Assembly (NCBI GenBank): GCA_028551475.1
Contig: CM052361.1
Span: forward strand, 13,523,501-13,587,500
Source: Casuarina equisetifolia
Lineage: Eukaryota; Streptophyta; Magnoliopsida; Fagales; Casuarinaceae
DNA length: 64,000 nt
Reading direction: 5' to 3'
Part shown: in pieces, positions 47,395 through 59,100 of the stretch
Numbering within the stretch: the stretch's first letter is position 1
Layout of the letters: each line of letters opens with the position of its first letter
Position numbers and translations under genes: made by a program
Notes under the pieces: generated by a model
Seen by the model: the letters and a program-made list of their open reading frames with translations, nothing else
The model's database searches: none
Told to the model about the DNA's origin: nothing

Positions 47395-50057
47395 ATGGTG
47401 GGTTTTTGAATTCAGTTTCTATGTACTTGATCGAATTCGATTTTACTCTAAAAGTATGCTTATGTTTGTTTCAGGTTTGTTTAGTGTGTCTGTTGCCCCT
47501 TTTCCTCGTGCCCATCGTCAACATTCTTCCTCTTCTCTTCGATTACATCATGGTAAGAGATCTCCTTCCACTTTTATTATTATTGTACCATATGGGCTTA
47601 CCTTTCTGACTTTCTTTGCTCGCTATTCAATTATTTTTTTCTCTATGTGAAATTTTCAGGGAAAAGTTTATGGGATTTTCGGCTGGGAATATAGGAAGCC
47701 GGAGAGGGCTCCTCCGGCTTGTCCTTACAAGCCTGCAGCCAAAAATGATAGCAAAGTGGAAGGAACTTGTCCGACGGTATTTCTTTTCATTTTATTGATT
47801 ATTCATTGTTTCCTTTTGTTTTTCCTCGCAATTTGGAACTTGTTCTATTCAAAAGAATCGGTCTTTAAAATTCACTCTTTTATTACCCAGTAAGGAAGAA
47901 AAAGTCAGGAACTTATTTCTTTAGGAAAGAGCAGTTCTAATGATGGGGAATTTTAGATAGCTTTAGTTGTGGGAAAACGTTGCCTCCACTGTGTTGGAGA
48001 TCATTGATCTTATGACCCCCATTAAGGGGACCTATTATGATGTTGAAATTTTGGGAGTTTATGAAGATAATTCGACTCTTAGCCATCAACTTTTTCACCA
48101 TTAGAGCTGCGCCTAGTTCCATATGAAATCAATCAAATTAGATGTTCTAGAAGGTTTTTTCCCTAGATGGACACTGAATGGTGCACTCCAAGTCCCACAT
48201 CAGGCAACTAGAGAGATAATCTAATTTGGGACTTATAAGGGTCTTGTGTCCTTCTCTTGTGAAGTTAACTTTTCGGGGGAGTTTTCCCAAACCCCTTGGC
48301 AATATCAAGTAGTATCAAAGCTGCTTCCTGAGGGGCCACATTCTGGCAGAAGTATACTTTGCCTTTTGGCAGCAGTATTTATGGGACTAGGATCCCTTGG
48401 TGGTGCCAGCCAACTCTGTGAGGTCGCAAAGTCTAGATTGGGGGAGGGAATGATGCAGTCCGAGTCTCATATTGGCAACTAGAGAAATGATTTGGAGCTT
48501 ATTTCCTCTCCTGTGATGTTAATTTTTCAGGTAAATTCCTTCCACGTCCCTTGGCGGTATTACTAAATCATAGACTCGACACTGCAACTTGTAACTTGAT
48601 TTTTTTTTAATCTATATTTTTTTTGGTCTTTGATATATAATCCTTGAGGAAGCTTAAGTATTTTCACAATTTATAAGTATACGTTCATGGCTTTAACTGC
48701 ATCTTTAAAGAATTCTGGCCAAAATAGGGAATTTGGGATTATCGTAGTTCTTGTATATGTTGCGTCTTTGGGTCAGTACATTGTTGAGATTCACAGGGAT
48801 CTAATAATTTGCAAAGGTATAAACGATAAAACCTTTGCAACTTAACTTCCAAATGCTTCCATAATTTGCTAGTTTTGTCTGCAAATGGGGCCTCTGCATT
48901 CTATAGGTCCAGCCATGAAAGGTGTTGTTTTTCGATTGGTGACACAATCACATCATATTAAAGAGATGAAGGGACTTTCATCCAGCATTGCTATTTGACC
49001 TACTCATACTTGTTAATTGGGTTCATATAAGTTTACCACGACGGTATCTCCTCACGTAGAATTTTAGTTACTTAAGAAGGTGCAGAACAGATGAATCTTG
49101 TCAGACAAAATTATCATGAATAATGACGGCCAGCTACAACAAGTCTTTGTATGTGTTTCAACATCATAGGTATTTCAGATATGTACTTTAGATCAGCTAA
49201 AGTTTGCTGTTTGTTATGTTTTGAGTGAAGAAGTTTAAAGACCTTCTGTAATTGAAAATAAGATCAATTTTTAATCATTCGATTGCTTTCTTAGGGTTTT
49301 TAGATTTCCATTATAGAAGTGGCCTCGGCAGTTAGAGACTTTGGGAAGTTAGAAGTACACTAGGTTTGAGGGGAAGCAGGAAGGATAGAAAATAGAAGAT
49401 ATTTTTATTTTCTGGGAAGGTAGCTGGAGTAGAAAATAAACTTAAGTTACCCTTAACTAAAGCGACTATTGCTTGTTCTTTGTGCCCACGTTAAGTAAAT
49501 TTGCATTAGATTTCAAATGCATTCCTGCTTAGCGTGCATTTGAAATTTGAAAGTTGAAGGAAACTTGTAGACTTGATTTCAAAGAGTCAGTAGAATTTTC
49601 CCTTCTGCAACGGCCAAAATAAACAAAATGATTGTTTTTCTTGTCTTTTCTATTTTCACTACTTCGTGCAGGACCCGACGGTATTTGTTCCTTTCTCTTT
49701 CGGTAGTGTGAAATAGATGAAAAGCTTACCTGATATGATTTTTAGATTTGTCTCATTTAGGCCCAATATGTTTCTTTTGTTATTGATATGAAATGTTCCT
49801 TTTCCAAAATTTTCCAGTCTTGGATGCTTTTTTTCCCACATCCTAGTGGAGTAGCATCAAACTTCTTTGTGGTACTGCTTTTTCACTGACGTCCAGGCTT
49901 CTGCAATATGCACGCCCCATGGCTGTGCCTATTTTGGTTGTCAGTGCCTCCTTGAATGGTTACTGAAATGGAAGTTTCATGTTTCCAGGTGGGAGTTGAA
50001 GCCGAACCTAGTCCGCCGGAGTGTCTCTCAAAACCGGCAGAGGAGAAGCTGGACTAA
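47395..50057 (+). CDS. Small conserved membrane protein (possible UPF0729/C18orf32 relative)
   Basis: Exon 1 codes only the start codon (47395-47397), directly followed by donor GTGGGT. Exons 47475-47552, 47660-47776 and 49989-50057 complete 88 codons plus stop, all in phase 0. Residues 2-27 are one hydrophobic segment starting MVCLVC. Then comes [19 protein letters not shown], a conserved-looking Pro-rich block, and a hydrophilic acidic tail. I know similar plant proteins only as uncharacterised. The MVCxxC start plus a single hydrophobic anchor recalls the eukaryotic UPF0729 (C18orf32) family, reported at ER and lipid droplets; that link is inference. Intron 3 is 2.2 kb and holds a TRIM element and a possible 9-bp in-frame microexon (49672-49680). 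The tRNA-Ile-like sequence ends 190 bp upstream. Confidence 0.75.
48179..48562 (+). mobile_element. TRIM (terminal-repeat retrotransposon in miniature) in an intron
   Basis: Repeats 48179-48307 (129 bp) and 48451-48562 (112 bp) share tg.tgca.tcc.agtc.cat, ggcaactagag and cccttggc blocks in order. A primer-binding site for initiator tRNA-Met (tagtatcaaagc, 48310-48321) follows the first. A polypurine tract (gggggagggaa, 48440-48450) abuts the second. Flanking pentamers CTGAA (48174-48178) and CTAAA (48563-48567) are a target duplication with one change. The 140-bp interior has no genuine coding capacity; the 78-codon ORF through it is incidental. The LTRs have diverged, so it is not recent. 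Confidence 0.8.
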
Positions 50058-50723
50058 GTTTGGACTACTTTCTTTACACGCTGGCTTGGAATTGACACTA
50101 GAAATGGTCTGAAGTACAAATTGAACATTATTTTGTAATTTAAGTGTCTGTGCGAAGCTTTACAACATTGTATCGTGTGAAATTAGTCCCCAAAAAAAGA
50201 GAAAAATAAAATAAAATAGAAGCACCAATAACAAATGTCTATAACAAATTGTCGAGCCAATCTAATCCGAAATAATGAAGGCATAACTCCTGTAAATCCG
50301 TGAAGCAGGCGTTCATCTTTCTTAACTTGTACTGATGATGGTGGGGTAGATTATCTTGTTTTTTCCGGGAGGAGAATCTACGTCATGATTCCCTGAGATT
50401 ATTTTCATGGTGGCATTCATTGGATCCATGCAGCGGAAGGCCTCGGAACCACGGACTAGGGGCTTTGGACCAAACCTCAGCACTACCTGTGCGTAACTTC
50501 TGACCCCCACAGAGGAATGCGTGTGACATCCTATTTCCAAGGTAATAAAAGTGTACGTTTCGTTCAATAATTCTACGCAAATGATGTCAACAATGTTTGG
50601 ATCCAAAAGGAAGCTGATATGGATGTCATTCTCAGTGTTGCCTCCTCATTTTCCTAGTCAGGAAAAGGTGAAGACTGCTTTGCTTTTTAAAGGGTGCAAG
50701 TTGGGGGAGAGTATCAAAGGCAC

Positions 50724-50768
<45 letters not shown>

Positions 50769-52150
50769 GTGTGATGAAAATGATTATGCCCACAAACAAA
50801 GAGGTCGAAAGAAAAATAAATATTTCCACTTGCTAAAGATTCCCTCAGCAAAAGCCAGATTCCTATACATTTTCTCTGAAATTGGTGGATTCTTATATCA
50901 GCCCCACATTTTCTAATTGTTCCGGTGGCATCATGTATAAAATGGGTACCCAACTTGCTCTGTTAAGATTTCTTTATTCGTCCTCGTCAGTCTCAATTCT
51001 ACATGTCGACTCCCGGAGAATTCGGAGTAAACTGACCCATATGCATTTGGGGTTGCAGAAAAACACAAGGAGTAAACCAGAGCCACGGGATTGAACAGTT
51101 GTGGGTGGTCTCTATCTGCGGCCACTTGCGACGACGTCTCCGTCCCCGGCCCTTGAACATGTCGAAGGAGCAATTTAAAAAGAAAACCCAAGAATTAATA
51201 ATGATTATATGCGACGTTTGCAGACTGAGCGATGCAAAGTATGTGGACCAGTTTTTGGGCTCCCCACCTATGGGGAAGATGTTCTAATCAATCGTTATCA
51301 GCCACCCTCCGATCGAATGTCGCCTTGGGTTGCTTCCACGTTTATCTTTATTTAGTTTATGATGTTAGGTGATTTTTTTCATAAGTTCTTCTAGCTTACT
51401 ATTACTATTGAGTTAGTTAGTTATATTAAGATTTTAGAAAAAACATGAATTATATATTTCAAAATTTAACAAACATTAGAAGAAATACAAATAATGAAAT
51501 AATTTTGAATAATCCAAAAGAAAAGAGTATTTTTAAAAAGGCACCAGAATCTTGTAAAAAATATTCCAACACAATCCGATAGAACTTTACTTGAAAGAAG
51601 TAGATTGCGAGGAGGTAGTGTCATACATGTTTAACTGTTTACAAACAAGAAATCGGACAAGTGTCTGAATCGTAAACAAGTGTGTTTTTGACGGATAAGA
51701 ATACTGTTAATTTCAATGCATTCCAAAAAAGGCAAAGGAGAAAGGATAAGACTAAGTATGACAAGACCCCGTACCAAGCTGGATGATTGGATAATTAAAT
51801 TTTATTATTTTAATAAAAGAAATACGGACGTTGGTTTTATGAAATAGAAAAACAGACTTTTCAACGTCAAAATTAACAAAGTTAAGAGAATGTCCAAACT
51901 GTTAGAAAACCCAAAAGATTAATTCAAGAGGGATCGATATTGAATTCAAAATTGGTAAGATGGAACATAATCACCCTCCACAAACGTTTTTTATATAAGA
52001 TTCTTGTGACTCAGTAGCACACACGTAGGGTTACTGCATGAATTGTGGCGCTTCGAGCCACCCTTTTCACATTAATTTTGTAAAATTCTTCCCCACTCCA
52101 CCTCACTTTCGAAAAAAAGAAATTAATAATATTAAGAGACTATTTCTTTC
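50058..52150. other. Intergenic region, no recognised gene
   Basis: Minus-strand ORFs at 50322-50606 and 50931-51191 and a + ORF at 50551-50916 are unassigned. Two frames are open at once over several stretches, so none is called. A hexanucleotide array (see next entry) lies inside. 51350-51600 is very AT-rich. Confidence 0.4.
50724..50768 (+). repeat. (CATCGT)n microsatellite, about seven units
   Basis: Seven tandem hexamers, pure by eye. In one minus-strand frame it would read as poly-Asp and in one plus-strand frame as Val-Ile repeats; I take neither as coding. Confidence 0.9.
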
Positions 52151-52560
52151 CCTCAAGAAGGAGAGTTAATTTAGACACTGTGAAACGTGGAGCGCACAAG
52201 AGAGGCACAGTTCCCGAAGGATCTCGCACCGCACAAAGATTTGTTTGCCGCGACACAGGATTGGCAGTTGCGGTTAATTTTCCATGCAAGTGGCCAACAG
52301 CTGGACGCACCCAATGCACAGGTGCCGCATGGCGGACTGAGACAAAGGCTTGCCGTCATCGCGTGGCGTCAGACATGACGAGCTTCATCCGCAATGGAAG
52401 ACACATGACAAAGAAGGTGGAGGTGAGCCAGCAGAGGTTTCTTCGTGTCTGCAGGAGGGAATCTCCCCAGATCCGCTCCTCGGCCTCGGCCGTCCCTATC
52501 TCCTTTTCGCAAAGCGGACGCTGCCCAATGCCCAACGGCGACTTTATGAAATTTCAACCT
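52151..52560. other. GC-rich island with overlapping open frames
   Basis: 52180-52560 is clearly GC-richer and CG-richer than its surroundings. Frames are open on both strands (for example 52180-52683 and 52350-52646 on +), which is what GC-rich non-coding DNA does. No domain is recognised. With the CT tract and TATA-like motif just downstream it looks more like a promoter or 5' region than a coding exon. Confidence 0.35.
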
Positions 52561-52573
52561 CTCTCGCTCTCTC

Positions 52574-52612
<39 letters not shown>
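52559..52612 (+). repeat. (CT)n microsatellite
   Basis: About 54 bp of CT repeats with two CG interruptions. Such tracts are common in plant 5' UTRs and core promoters. Confidence 0.9.
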
Positions 52613-52618
<6 letters not shown>

Positions 52619-52679
52619 ATATACTTCCACATTATTGCTGCCGTGACCGCAATGCTAAACATTCAATAAACACGTGGGA

Positions 52680-52742
52680 ATGAGGTTACCGTTCCCATTG
52701 CTTCTGTTGCTCTTCTATCTTCTGTGTTCAAGACAAACATAA
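52680..52742 (+). CDS. Possible tiny secreted-peptide ORF or first-exon remnant
   Basis: Twenty codons (MRLPFPLLLLLFYLLCSRQT) form a textbook signal-peptide-like segment. Upstream, in order, are a GC-rich island, a (CT)n tract, a TATA-like attatata at about 52616-52623 and a G-box (CACGTG) at 52671-52676. No GT donor in a good context keeps the frame, so it is either a very small ORF, the remnant of a truncated secreted-protein gene, or chance. Confidence 0.2.
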   Translation: MRLPFPLLLLLFYLLCSRQT

Positions 52743-54366
52743 GACTCAAGCTTTGGCGCACATATATATTTATAGAATATATCCTTTCCAAATATATCAA
52801 ACAATTGGTGTATATATCTTCCTTGTTTAAGAAAATGGAAGGACAGCAAAATTAGAAAAATAATGGAAAATGAGACGCAAAGACTTGGATTTAGATTGAG
52901 ATATTGATAACCCAATTGAAGGGACCATTAAGTACTATGTTGACTGTTGCCATCAAAATTTGGCTTCTACCCATCAACTTGCTATTTGAAAATGATACGC
53001 CCCGGCCCTACCCCTAATGCTAACGGAGAGAGCAAGCTAACTACTAAAATTAGAGAGTAAAGACAAGTGCGAAATCTTTTTATTTACTTGAAAGTGCCAA
53101 ATCAAAATAAATGATCATATCAATTAATAGAAGGCATTGGTACAAGTCTTAAGGCCTCACTTAAATATTATGATATTTATTAAATATTTTAAAACTTAAC
53201 TCAAAAGTTAATTCAAGAGTGAAACAATTTTTTTTTATTTAAATTCTATCACATAAAATCACACTTTTGACTTAAGACTTTTGTCTTGCACATAATGTTT
53301 TTCTGACTCAGCTCAAAATCTACGCACTTCTATAAGAGGCTTTTTGGCTTAGCTCAATCTGCAAATTTATTCATATGCGAAATAAGTAAATAAAAGTCAC
53401 TCATCTTTCCTTTAATTTAATGTCAATTCATTGTCCTTTTAACAAGAATATGAGATTTATAAAAAGCTAATTTCCATCTCCAAGTATTGGTGATTTTTAT
53501 CATTTTGGTGTATGATTTGGTCCATAAAATAAAAAGCGACGTCCGTTTTGCAACTTCAGGTGGTCATTTCGGTCAAGTAAAGTTACCCACGTTTGGTTTC
53601 TGTCTTTTGAACTGATCATGAGAGCTGCTTTTTCACCCAACCGTGCTATTTCAGGATAAAAATTTGCTGTTTTTCTCCAGACCCTTTAATTGGAAACCAT
53701 GTTCTTCAACGTTCTTTCCAATTTCTCTTAAAGGGGGATATATCGTCCACCAGTTTTTTGGAACTCCTACAGTTTTTGGGAAGGTGTGTATGAAACTCCC
53801 ATTTTCTAGACAGTACTTAATTTCCTCCCTCTTGTACCCATCAACGATGTTGCCAAGAGTTCCCCACAATACAACCGTGTATGTCACTCCACTCAACCTA
53901 GCTGAAAATTGCAGTCCCAAAATAGGTGAATATCTACGAGTGTAGAATTAATGGAGCTTTTGAAACCTTTCAAAATTGCAACCTAAACTTTCTTCACTTT
54001 GTACATTTCTGGTAACATCTTGAACAAACCCCTGACCATCCTGATTCATAATACATCTTTACCTACCACAAAACTAAACCAAATTCTAAGTGATACAGAT
54101 ACCAACAATTCAACCTACTAAACATGGATTGCATGGGATATAATTTCAATATTATATAGATAAACACATTTTGTAACTAAAATCTGACAATACGTCAAAT
54201 CAATGCCGTTGTGAGTGAGGATTGACCAAATTTGTTTTGCTCGGAGTTTATTTTAAAAGGATGTTTCAAATGAATATGAAAACTAAATGTTTTCAACATA
54301 AAAAAGTAAATTATTGCTTAATGTATATAAGACTTAAGTCTTGTAACAACCAACTAATAATCATTC
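52743..54366. other. Intergenic sequence
   Basis: AT-rich. Around 53651-53920 the minus strand has an 89-codon ORF that reads like protein (NWWTIYPPLREIGKNVEEHG), but the plus strand is open too (53643-53945) and I know no matching family. It may be a gene fragment. Confidence 0.3.
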
Positions 54367-54700
54367 AAGAGGCCTTTTTTGGTTATAAGTCAAACGAAGG
54401 TTGAAAATTGTGTTGAGTAAGAAAAGTCTATAACACTTTTTACTCAATATCTTCAACATATTTGTATTAATCAAAACGAGAAACACAAAAATTAAAACAA
54501 AAAAAAAAAAGCATGACTCTACATTTCAACCTCAAGAGGTCTTTTTTGGTTATAAGTCAATCAAAAGTTGAAAATCATGTAGAGTAACAAAGGTCTATGT
54601 TTGTCTTCAACATATTTGTAATAATCAAAATGAGAAACATGAAAATTAAAACAAAAGAGGCATGACTCTACATTTCAATCTCAAGATATCTTTTTTGTCG
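54367..54700 (+). repeat. Tandem duplication, units of about 150-165 bp
   Basis: Units start at caagaggc/tctttttt near 54367 and 54532; a third partial start (caagatatcttttttg) is near 54682. Within each, ggttataagtca, gttgaaaat, gagtaa, tcttcaacatatttgta, aaaattaaaacaaaa and catgactctacatttcaa occur in order. No ORF or terminal inverted repeat is seen. Confidence 0.75.
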
Positions 54701-55080
54701 CCATCCGCCCAATAATGAAATAGATAATTAATATATTGTATTGATTGAGTGAGCACTATCACAATTGTAATACATATTTTTAAAATATTTTTCGCTTTTT
54801 GCATATACCCACATCCTCAAAAGATTCAAGTCTTCCTCTATCCTTCCACACTGATTAAATAATGAAATTATTAGAATCCACCAAGGTTGATGACATAGTC
54901 TCCTACAATTTCCTATTCAATTTGGAAAACGGTCTATTAAAATTAATTGAACCGTCCCCTATAAAGAAATTGCGTAGAAAAAGAGGGGGTGGTTAGAGGA
55001 GGAGCTATGGAAAGAGAAATAATAGAAAACCTATAGTGATAGAATGGGAGACAGACTTGACAATTGGGAGGCTTTCTTGT
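54701..55080. other. AT-rich intergenic sequence
   Basis: Nothing recognised. Confidence 0.5.
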
Positions 55081-55098
55081 ATCCTCCGTTAAGATAAC

Positions 55099-55132
55099 CA
55101 CGTGACAGTTCCTCCACAAAATACGGCACGTG
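55099..55132. promoter_or_regulatory. Paired G-boxes
   Basis: CACGTG at 55099-55104 and again at 55127-55132, 28 bp apart, in a GC-richer patch (55080-55250) about 1 kb upstream of the ACT-repeat gene. Palindromic G-boxes bind bZIP and bHLH factors. Whether they act on this gene is inference. Confidence 0.4.
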
Positions 55133-55259
55133 ATGGCGGCTGCTCCTGTCGTGAATTTCTCCTCCAAATATCACGCAGCGATTCCATTCCCGGTTCTCCG
55201 TAAATGAGATATTTTCCCAACCTTCCTGCCGACGCTGCCACGTCATGTTGAATTATAGT

Positions 55260-55700
55260 CTTTCTACTGTTGGTTTTTTTTTTTTTTTTTTTAAAATGCA
55301 AATTACGAAAATGATTTATAGCTTCTCGTTATACATAAGCTTTTAAATAAAATGATTATATTCATTATAATTAATATAAAAATGATTAAAATGTGATGAT
55401 TTATCTAAAAATTTTAATATACTTTATGAAAAAGTTTTACTATTTATAAAGTTAAAAGTTTATTTTCATGTCTTTAATGTTATATACAAATAGAAACATT
55501 AAATAAAGATATGAACTCAATTTCAAGATAATATGAAGTATATGTTATTTTATTTAGCTTTAATAGGTATTAAAGTATAAATATCTGTTTTAAAATTTTA
55601 AAATGTTAAATAAGATGTTATATTAAAATATAAAGATTTATTATAAAATCTTAAGATATTAGATTTAAAAATTTAATTTATTACAATGTTAATAATATGT
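55260..55700. other. AT-rich sequence
   Basis: A poly(T) run at 55274-55292 and very AT-rich DNA up to 55700. Nothing recognised. Confidence 0.5.
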
Positions 55701-56149
55701 TAACGCTTACATGGACAACACCTACCTTTGATGAAAGAGCATCCATTGCCCTAAAACTTTTTGGTACAAAGTAGGGGAGGAAGCATGCATGTGCGTGTTT
55801 TAAAGGAAAAAAGAAAAAAGAAAAACCCCAATATCTCTTCGCATCCGATAAAAGGCAGGGCCGCTTAACCGTCCATAAGATTGTCAAAGAGGAAAAAGGA
55901 GACAGGGACGCAATAACCAGAACAAGTGAAGCGCAAGCGAAAGGCGAGAGAAGCCTTGGCTCTAGCCCTCCCCCTTTCACTGCTGTTTATGTCTCCACTG
56001 TTCTACTTCTCTGTTCAGTGACAGAGCAGCCACAACGCTGAAAAGCAAAGAATATCTGGTCTCAAGAAAAAAGAGGAAAAAGAAGGAAGGAACTGCTCGG
56101 TACTGTTGAAGATTGGCATCGAGAGGAAGAAGAGGAGGAAGAGGAAGAT

Positions 56150-59100
56150 ATGGGTCTACTGTACGACGACGTCGTGCTAATCAGACCGGGGGAGAGAGAA
56201 GGGGACCCAACCGTGATTACTGTGAATTGCCCCGACAAGACCGGACTGGGCTGCGACTTGTGTCGCATCATTCTCTTCTTTGGGCTGAGCATTGTCAGAG
56301 GAGGTAGGGCGAAGTTTCCTTAAAATTTTTGCATGTTTATAATTCCTGCTCTGTTTGGCTGCTGTGGAAGCTTGGGGAAGCTGGATCCTCCAGCCTTTTA
56401 TGTTCCGTTATCTGAGTTTGAGATAGTACTTGGCTTAGTTTTTGGAATTTCTCATTTTTAGAAACTAGAGCAGGGCAGATTTCCTTTGTTTATTTTAATT
56501 TTAATTTTGCGGGAAGCAAGAAAATAGGTAGGCGCCATTTTTTTTTTCTTGTCCCTTTTTTTTCGAGCAACCAAACATAGTTTAGCTTTAAGTTTTGGTC
56601 AGTACGACACTTTTATTAGAATTTTTCCTTTCTTATTTGTAACACAAGTGATGGATGTTCGAGAATTTTTCTTTAATTTTGTGAAATAAGAATGCATAGT
56701 CTAAAATCTGATCCATTTTCTCGTTGATTATGTGGGGAAGATGTATCTACGGACGGCAAATGGTGCTATATAGTCTTTTGGGTTGTGGGAAAATCTACGA
56801 CGAGGTGGACTTTATTGAAGAAGAGGTTAGTGGGGGCCTGCCCTTCTTGTTCTTCAGCTTCTGGGATTTCCTTTTACCGCTCTGAACCGCCGCCACCGAA
56901 GCCCCCGGATGTTTTCCTCTTGAACTTCTGTTGTTATGATCGGAGAGGGCTTTTACATGGTAATTTTGTCTCTTTCAAGTTTGCGGAGTAGGATTAATTA
57001 GTACTTGATTTGGTATCTACATGTTCATTATATTTTGTTTATTGGTACTTGTTTGATATTGATTTTTTTCAAAAGATTTCTCATTCGGTTATCGATTTTA
57101 TTTTTAGAAGGATACTCAACGAATAATTTGATTCTTTCATATTTTGGATCATTCTATCTCTGGGGCATCATGTTGTCTCCATAGTTTGTCAGTATCTTCC
57201 CGTTTATTTCTGTCCTGATTGTTGAGGAGATTCTTGGAGAAAGTAAATAGACTATGCAAGTTTATGGACCTTGCAGTGAGATTCCAAGTTTTGAATTCGA
57301 ATTTATTGTTTAGTAATAAATAAAGTTATCCGTGTTATTCTGTGCGTGATCTGGATGTTTGTGCCTTTTTTGGCAGATGTGACGGGGGTTCTATCTGAGC
57401 TTGAGCTTACCATAAAGAAAGTGAAGGTATCCACCACTCCGGACGGGAAAGTGATTGACCTGTTTTTCGTTACAGACACCAGGTTTCACATCCTCGATAT
57501 ATTCTCCTCGGAGTTTCACTTCTATTTTGCTAACCTTTGAAGATGTCATTTATTCCAAGTTTACCATAACATTCGCCAAGGGATGTTTATCTTTATATAA
57601 AATGACCCCAATCCCATCTGCAATTGAGATGTAGCCTCGGTGTAGTGTTGATGTAAAGATGGTCAATAGGGTGGGTGACTCACATGGTCTAAATATTGAC
57701 TACCTGCAGCAGAGTTTAGTGTCATTTGCATGGGAAAGCATATTTTCGGTGAGACCATTATTTAGTCTCCGAGTTATTTGTCAGATCTTTATTTTTAGGT
57801 CAATTGTTTCAACTTATTTTATAAAGTAGTGAAAGCATCTCTTCTTGCCGTCCACGTTTTGCCTTCCCCATGGAAAAGAAATTGCTGATGTGGCTTGCAC
57901 TTCCATTTGTCATATGCACGCTACATATCTCTGGACTTTTTGACTTTGGGCCTTCCATATGATCTGAGCATGCCACATTAACCCTTAAATTTTGTGCACA
58001 AAAGGAGGCCTATTCTTTAGGTGACTTTTTTTTGTTTTTTAACCATGGTCATCTTAAATGGGTTAAGCATGCAGTTGAAACAGAATTGGATTTTCTGAGA
58101 ACAACCTAACACCATTCTTGAGGAATCAGGATTATATTTAATCTAAATTCATTCATGGCATGGCTTTAAGGTTGCACAACTAACGTAATGCAATTTCAGT
58201 TTAGTTGGTGAGCTTACAATATAGTAGGCGAGTGAGTCCACTTCAAATTAGGAGTTAAAGATTTTTTGTATCCAATGTTTGTTTTATCATCCTGTTCCAA
58301 AAAGTAAACTTCACTTCTTAATGATGTGTCTTTATCAGGGAGCTTCTACATACGAAGAAAAGGCAGGATGACACTCGAAGCCGCCTGGAAGAAGTCCTGG
58401 GGGAAGCGATTATAAGTTGTGATATTGAAATGGTTGGCCCTGAAATTGCTGCATGTTCAACAGCATCTTCATTTCTTCTTTCTGCAATTGCGGAAGATGC
58501 GTTTGACCTGGAAATGCATAGTGAACTCCCTAGTGGAATTCTCACTTCAGAGAACGTCGAAGTCACAATGGACAACTCATTGAGTCCTTCTCACACACTT
58601 GTGCAAATTGCTTGCCAAGACCACAAGGGTCTTCTTTATGACATAATGAGAACTCTGAAGGATTACAACATTCAGGTATATGAACTAATAAGATGTTGGG
58701 GGCCTCTCATGTAGTTCTGCATTATAGGTCAATATTCCATTCCTTTTGTTATTGTTCTTACTTGAAATGTTTGTTGCAGTATCCAATTCAATTCTATCTT
58801 TATAAGCTGTAAATCTCGTCTGGATATTCTTAGCCCGCATGCTTCCACTAAACATACGTGGATTGACCTTTTTCCATTGGTCAGATTTGCAAGAAATAAT
58901 GGAAGAATACTTAGATTGTACTGTTGTATCCAATTCTGTCTAGTTGACACATGCTTGTAAGAAGTGCAGATATCCTATGGGCGATTCAGCATAAAAGGAG
59001 GAGGAAATTGTGAGCTTGACTTGTTCATTATGCAAGTTGATGGGAAGAAAATTGTAGACCTCAGTAAGCAGAGTGCATTGTCAGCTCGCCTCCGGATGGA

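Noticed and set aside
47279..47650. ORF from ATG at 47279 as the start of the membrane-protein gene
   Set aside because: It is in a different frame from the conserved exons and hits a stop soon after the first splice junction. It is at most a uORF.
48246..48482. 78-codon ORF in the intron
   Set aside because: It runs across TRIM repeats and interior and does not correspond to protein-coding sequence.
50632..50829. Poly-Asp protein on the minus strand
   Set aside because: It depends entirely on the CATCGT microsatellite, with no flanking conservation that I can recognise.
52180..52683. 167-codon ORF
   Set aside because: It is open mainly because the DNA is GC-rich and then CT-repeat. Other frames on both strands are equally open, and no domain is seen.
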